In this document: positions 11,248 through 13,884 of the stretch, one piece after another
Numbering within the stretch: position 1 is the stretch's first letter
How the letters are laid out: each line of letters begins with the position of its first letter
DNA from: CAZWRV01 sp964636325
GTDB taxonomy: Bacteria > Verrucomicrobiota > Lentisphaeria > Victivallales > GWF2-50-93
Assembly (NCBI GenBank): GCA_964636325.1
Contig: CAZWRV010000129.1
Coordinates: 1 to 13,884, forward strand
Direction: 5' to 3'
DNA: 13,884 bases
Notes under the pieces: model-generated
What the model was told of the DNA's origin: nothing
The model's input: only the letters and a program-made list of their open reading frames with translations
Databases searched by the model: none
Translations under genes and position numbers: made by a program

Positions 11248-13884
11248 ATGAATACCAGCTCATCTGGTGTGTCAGGAAACTCGGTCGGAAAGTTCAACTT
11301 CGCCGCAAAGGTGGCCGCTTGCCTGCTTGCGCTGCTGCTGACGGCGGCTTCCGGTTTCGCCCAGATCGGGATCAACATGTTCATGGAAGTTGATCCTGTA
11401 GGAGGCGGAAGCACGATCCCGCCCGTTGGCGGCCCGTATCAAACACAGGTCGGCATCGCCAATCCGATACAGGCTATGCCCGCTCCTGGCTATGTGTTCC
11501 TCGAATGGATATCTTTGTCAGAAGGAACCACATTCACCGATCCCACGATGCCTGTAACGGAAGCATTTCTCACGGAAGACGACACATTGATCGCGCTTTT
11601 CACCGCGGCAACCGACTTTGTGAACGTGACCATGATGGTCGAGCCGGATTCAAGCGGAACAACCACTCCAGTTGAAGGTGGAACATACAGCTTCCCCGCC
11701 GACACTCCATACCAGATAACTGCGCTTCCAAACCCAGGATTCATGTTTGTCGAGTGGACTTCTTCCAATGGGGAAACCACGTTTAACAGTTCTACATCTC
11801 CGGCGACAGGAGCTACGACGCACGCTGACGACATTGTAACTGCGAACTTCACGGAAGCCGAGACATTTTCGATATCGGGGACCGTGAGCGGGGATATCAG
11901 CGAGGGAGTGGCCGTCACTCTTATGTCCAACGGAGATGTCCTGCAGACAACAACGACTGCGGCGACGGGCGAATATTCGTTTGCCGGTGTGACTCCCGGA
12001 GCATATGCCTTGAACGCATCATTTCCCGGATATGAATTCATGCCCGCGTTCAATCATGTGCTTGTCACCGGCGACGTTCCAGGAGTGGATTTCACTAATA
12101 TCGAGAACGGCGGCCCGGACATGAACGTCGGAAGGATGGGGCATTATAGCGTGAACCTTGACGACGGCAGACTTCTCATCGTCGGCGGGCACGGCCCCGG
12201 CTTCACGACGCTTTCCACGGCGGAAATATATGACCCTCTGACCGACAGCTTCTCTCAGCATGAGACCGGCGTTACCAACGACGGAGGCGCCGTCACCAGG
12301 CTCCTCGACGGAAACTGGCTCATCGCGGGCGGCGCCTCGGAAAACAGCGGAGTCGGCAGCACCAATGCGGCAGCCATATTCGATCCTTCCGACAACAGCT
12401 TCACGGCGACCGGCAGCATGGTCAGGGCGCATGTTAACTGCTTTGCAGGCACGCTTACGGACGGCAATGTCCTCCTGGTCGGCGGCTGGTATGATACTGA
12501 AGCCGCCACATACGGCGAATACTATGACGCCTACAACGGAACCTTCACCACCACCGGCCCCCTCAACAATCCGAGGGCCAACGGAATCGTCCTGCCGACG
12601 TACGACGGCGCAGTAGTCGTCGGGGGAGTAACCCCCTACGGCGACGCAAATGTCACCACGGTCGAGCTCTACAATCCCGTCTCAAACACCTTCTCCGTCC
12701 TGCAGGACTCGCTGATCGCCGATGACCCGGGCTGGATTCTTTTCCCAGCCGGATGGTCCAAGGTCGACAACACCCAGAGGGTGATGCCGGACGGCAGGAT
12801 GCTGCTGATGGCATACAAGGGGCTGGAGGCGCCATACCAGATTTCGCTGGTGGCATACGATCCTGACACAGTGTCCTTTGAACTTCTCCCGACAAATCCC
12901 ATGCTGCCGGTCTGGGGCGACAACATCCCCTACAATCCCGTGGTCGCCACGGATCCCATGGGCGTGACTTGCGCTTATATAATATATGCCAATGGCAACC
13001 AGATGAACTGCGCACTGCAGATCGTAGACCTTGACACATTGCTCTCCTCCTGGACTTCCAGCACGGAAAGAGACTACTTCGTCCACTACTCCGCATATTC
13101 GATGCTCAACGACGGCAGGCTGCTCGTAACCGGCGGAACGTCGACGAACGACATCACCACCAACTTCAACGCTGTGAACGGCTCCTTCTTCATGCTGCAG
13201 GGCGAACCGCCGCCCCCGGCGGACGTTCTTCTCACCCTTGCAGTCAATCCGCCCGAAGGTGGCACGACCACCCCTGAAGCGGGCATCCCCGTAAGCATAC
13301 CGGTCAACACCGAATACCAGATCTGCGTTGTTCCCTCGGAAGGCTTCAATTTCCTCGGATGGTCCGCCGGAACAATCCATACGTTCATAGCCGAGCCTAC
13401 GGCTCTTGAAACCACCGTGACTCTTGTGATCAACGACATCGTGACGGCCAATTTTACCGCCCCGGGTGTCAAGGTTAACCTCACAATGGCCGTAGAACCC
13501 CCTAACGGTGGGACTACAACTCCTGATGCCGGCAGCACGACGCTCATCCAGGCGAACGTCCCCTACTTCATAAGCGCCATTCCTGCGGCAGGCTTCGGCT
13601 TCGCAGGCTGGATCGCCGGCACCGTCCACACTATGATAGCCGATCCCCACAGCCTTGATACTACCGTTACGCTTATGATCAACGATACCGTCACGGCGAA
13701 CTTTACCGAGGGAGGCCATACCGTCACATTCACTTCAGCCGACGAGTCGATGGGCACTATCGCGGGTCTGACACCTCAGACAGTTCCGGACGGATCGAGC
13801 ACTCAGCCGGTCACGGCGGTTCCGAAACTGGGCTACATGTTCGTGAAATGGACAAAGGGCGATGCCGACTTTTCCACCGACAAC
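11248..13884 (+). CDS. Large secreted InlB-repeat/Kelch-like repeat protein, 3' end outside the window
   Basis: An open frame of 879 codons with no stop by the window end. AAGGAG (11234-11239) lies eight bases before ATG. A signal peptide (core AACLLALLLTAASGFA, cleavage expected after Ala38) sends it out of the cytoplasm. Two divergent InlB B-type repeats follow (about 47-120 and 127-202), each with the pattern V-P-GG-T-P-GG, Y-I-A-P-G-F-F-W and a closing D-VTANFT. A Cna-B/carboxypeptidase-regulatory-like beta domain (about 206-285, TFSISGTVSG to VDFTN) comes next. Then a Kelch/galactose-oxidase-like propeller (about 290-655) shows units such as DGRLLIVGGHG, LDGNWLIAGGA, DGNVLLVGGW and DGRLLVTGGT, each near YDP or FDP. 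Further InlB-type repeats start near 660, 738 and 815. Such architecture fits a surface or secreted adhesion or carbohydrate-binding protein. No catalytic residues are apparent, and any C-terminal sorting or anchor domain would lie beyond the window. Confidence 0.88.
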   Translation, partial: MNTSSSGVSGNSVGKFNFAAKVAACLLALLLTAASGFAQIGINMFMEVDPVGGGSTIPPVGGPYQTQVGIANPIQAMPAPGYVFLEWISLSEGTTFTDPTMPVTEAFLTEDDTLIALFTAATDFVNVTMMVEPDSSGTTTPVEGGTYSFPADTPYQITALPNPGFMFVEWTSSNGETTFNSSTSPATGATTHADDIVTANFTEAETFSISGTVSGDISEGVAVTLMSNGDVLQTTTTAATGEYSFAGVTPGAYALNASFPGYEFMPAFNHVLVTGDVPGVDFTNIENGGPDMNVGRMGHYSVNLDDGRLLIVGGHGPGFTTLSTAEIYDPLTDSFSQHETGVTNDGGAVTRLLDGNWLIAGGASENSGVGSTNAAAIFDPSDNSFTATGSMVRAHVNCFAGTLTDGNVLLVGGWYDTEAATYGEYYDAYNGTFTTTGPLNNPRANGIVLPTYDGAVVVGGVTPYGDANVTTVELYNPVSNTFSVLQDSLIADDPGWILFPAGWSKVDNTQRVMPDGRMLLMAYKGLEAPYQISLVAYDPDTVSFELLPTNPMLPVWGDNIPYNPVVATDPMGVTCAYIIYANGNQMNCALQIVDLDTLLSSWTSSTERDYFVHYSAYSMLNDGRLLVTGGTSTNDITTNFNAVNGSFFMLQGEPPPPADVLLTLAVNPPEGGTTTPEAGIPVSIPVNTEYQICVVPSEGFNFLGWSAGTIHTFIAEPTALETTVTLVINDIVTANFTAPGVKVNLTMAVEPPNGGTTTPDAGSTTLIQANVPYFISAIPAAGFGFAGWIAGTVHTMIADPHSLDTTVTLMINDTVTANFTEGGHTVTFTSADESMGTIAGLTPQTVPDGSSTQPVTAVPKLGYMFVKWTKGDADFSTDN

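Noticed and set aside
12682..13719. A 345-codon minus-strand open frame
   Set aside because: It is antisense to the secreted repeat protein, which has a signal peptide, a ribosome binding site and recognisable repeats in the plus frame.

Overview
The window is about 13.9 kb of GC-rich DNA, roughly 55% GC by eye. It looks like a chromosomal accessory region of a bacterium in the Planctomycetes-Verrucomicrobia-Chlamydiae group, most likely Lentisphaerota or a relative. The main reasons are the stand-alone pseudopilin with a G^FTLIELLVVIAIIAILAAM-type N-terminus and a C-terminal H-X9-D signature, the large InlB-repeat/Kelch secreted protein, and the dispersed GC-rich structured repeat. The phylum is inferred from these features and was not tested by any search.

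Layout, left to right. (1) 1-2155: a leader with a candidate sigma-70 promoter and a small hairpin, then the ribosome-associated GTPase TypA/BipA. (2) 2156-4939: an intergenic inverted array of degenerate 7-bp units, a strong promoter and ribosome binding site for a type II/IV-like pseudopilin, then a clostripain-family (C11) lipoprotein and a small four-helix membrane protein whose frame is broken by one base. (3) 4941-6500: a bidirectional terminator-like palindrome separates these from two minus-strand genes, a small PD-(D/E)XK nuclease and a D12-class adenine-N6 DNA methyltransferase. A second inverted array of 7-bp units lies between those two. Together they look like a compact restriction-modification pair. 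(4) 6549-9896: a palindrome and a good sigma-70 promoter drive two tandem, paralogous GT-C (ArnT/PMT-like) glycosyltransferases that overlap by ATGA. (5) 9897-11247: a 1.35-kb stretch with no intact gene. It holds a 12-bp-period repeat, a GTTATTN heptamer array, several hairpins, a transposase C-terminal remnant, a coding-like fragment on the plus strand, a 120-bp element with 10-bp terminal inverted repeats enclosing a three-way-junction fold, a G12 run and a possible regulator remnant. (6) 11248 to the window end: a long open frame of at least 879 codons encoding a secreted protein with a signal peptide, InlB-type repeats, a Cna-B-like domain and a Kelch-like beta-propeller. It has no stop codon in the window.

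Apart from typA the genes have an envelope and genome-defence theme: pseudopilin, secreted protease-like lipoprotein, sugar transfer at the membrane, a surface or secreted repeat protein and a restriction-modification pair. The parts most worth following up are the two loci with inverted 7-bp arrays, the structured element at 10864-10983 and the nuclease/methyltransferase pair.
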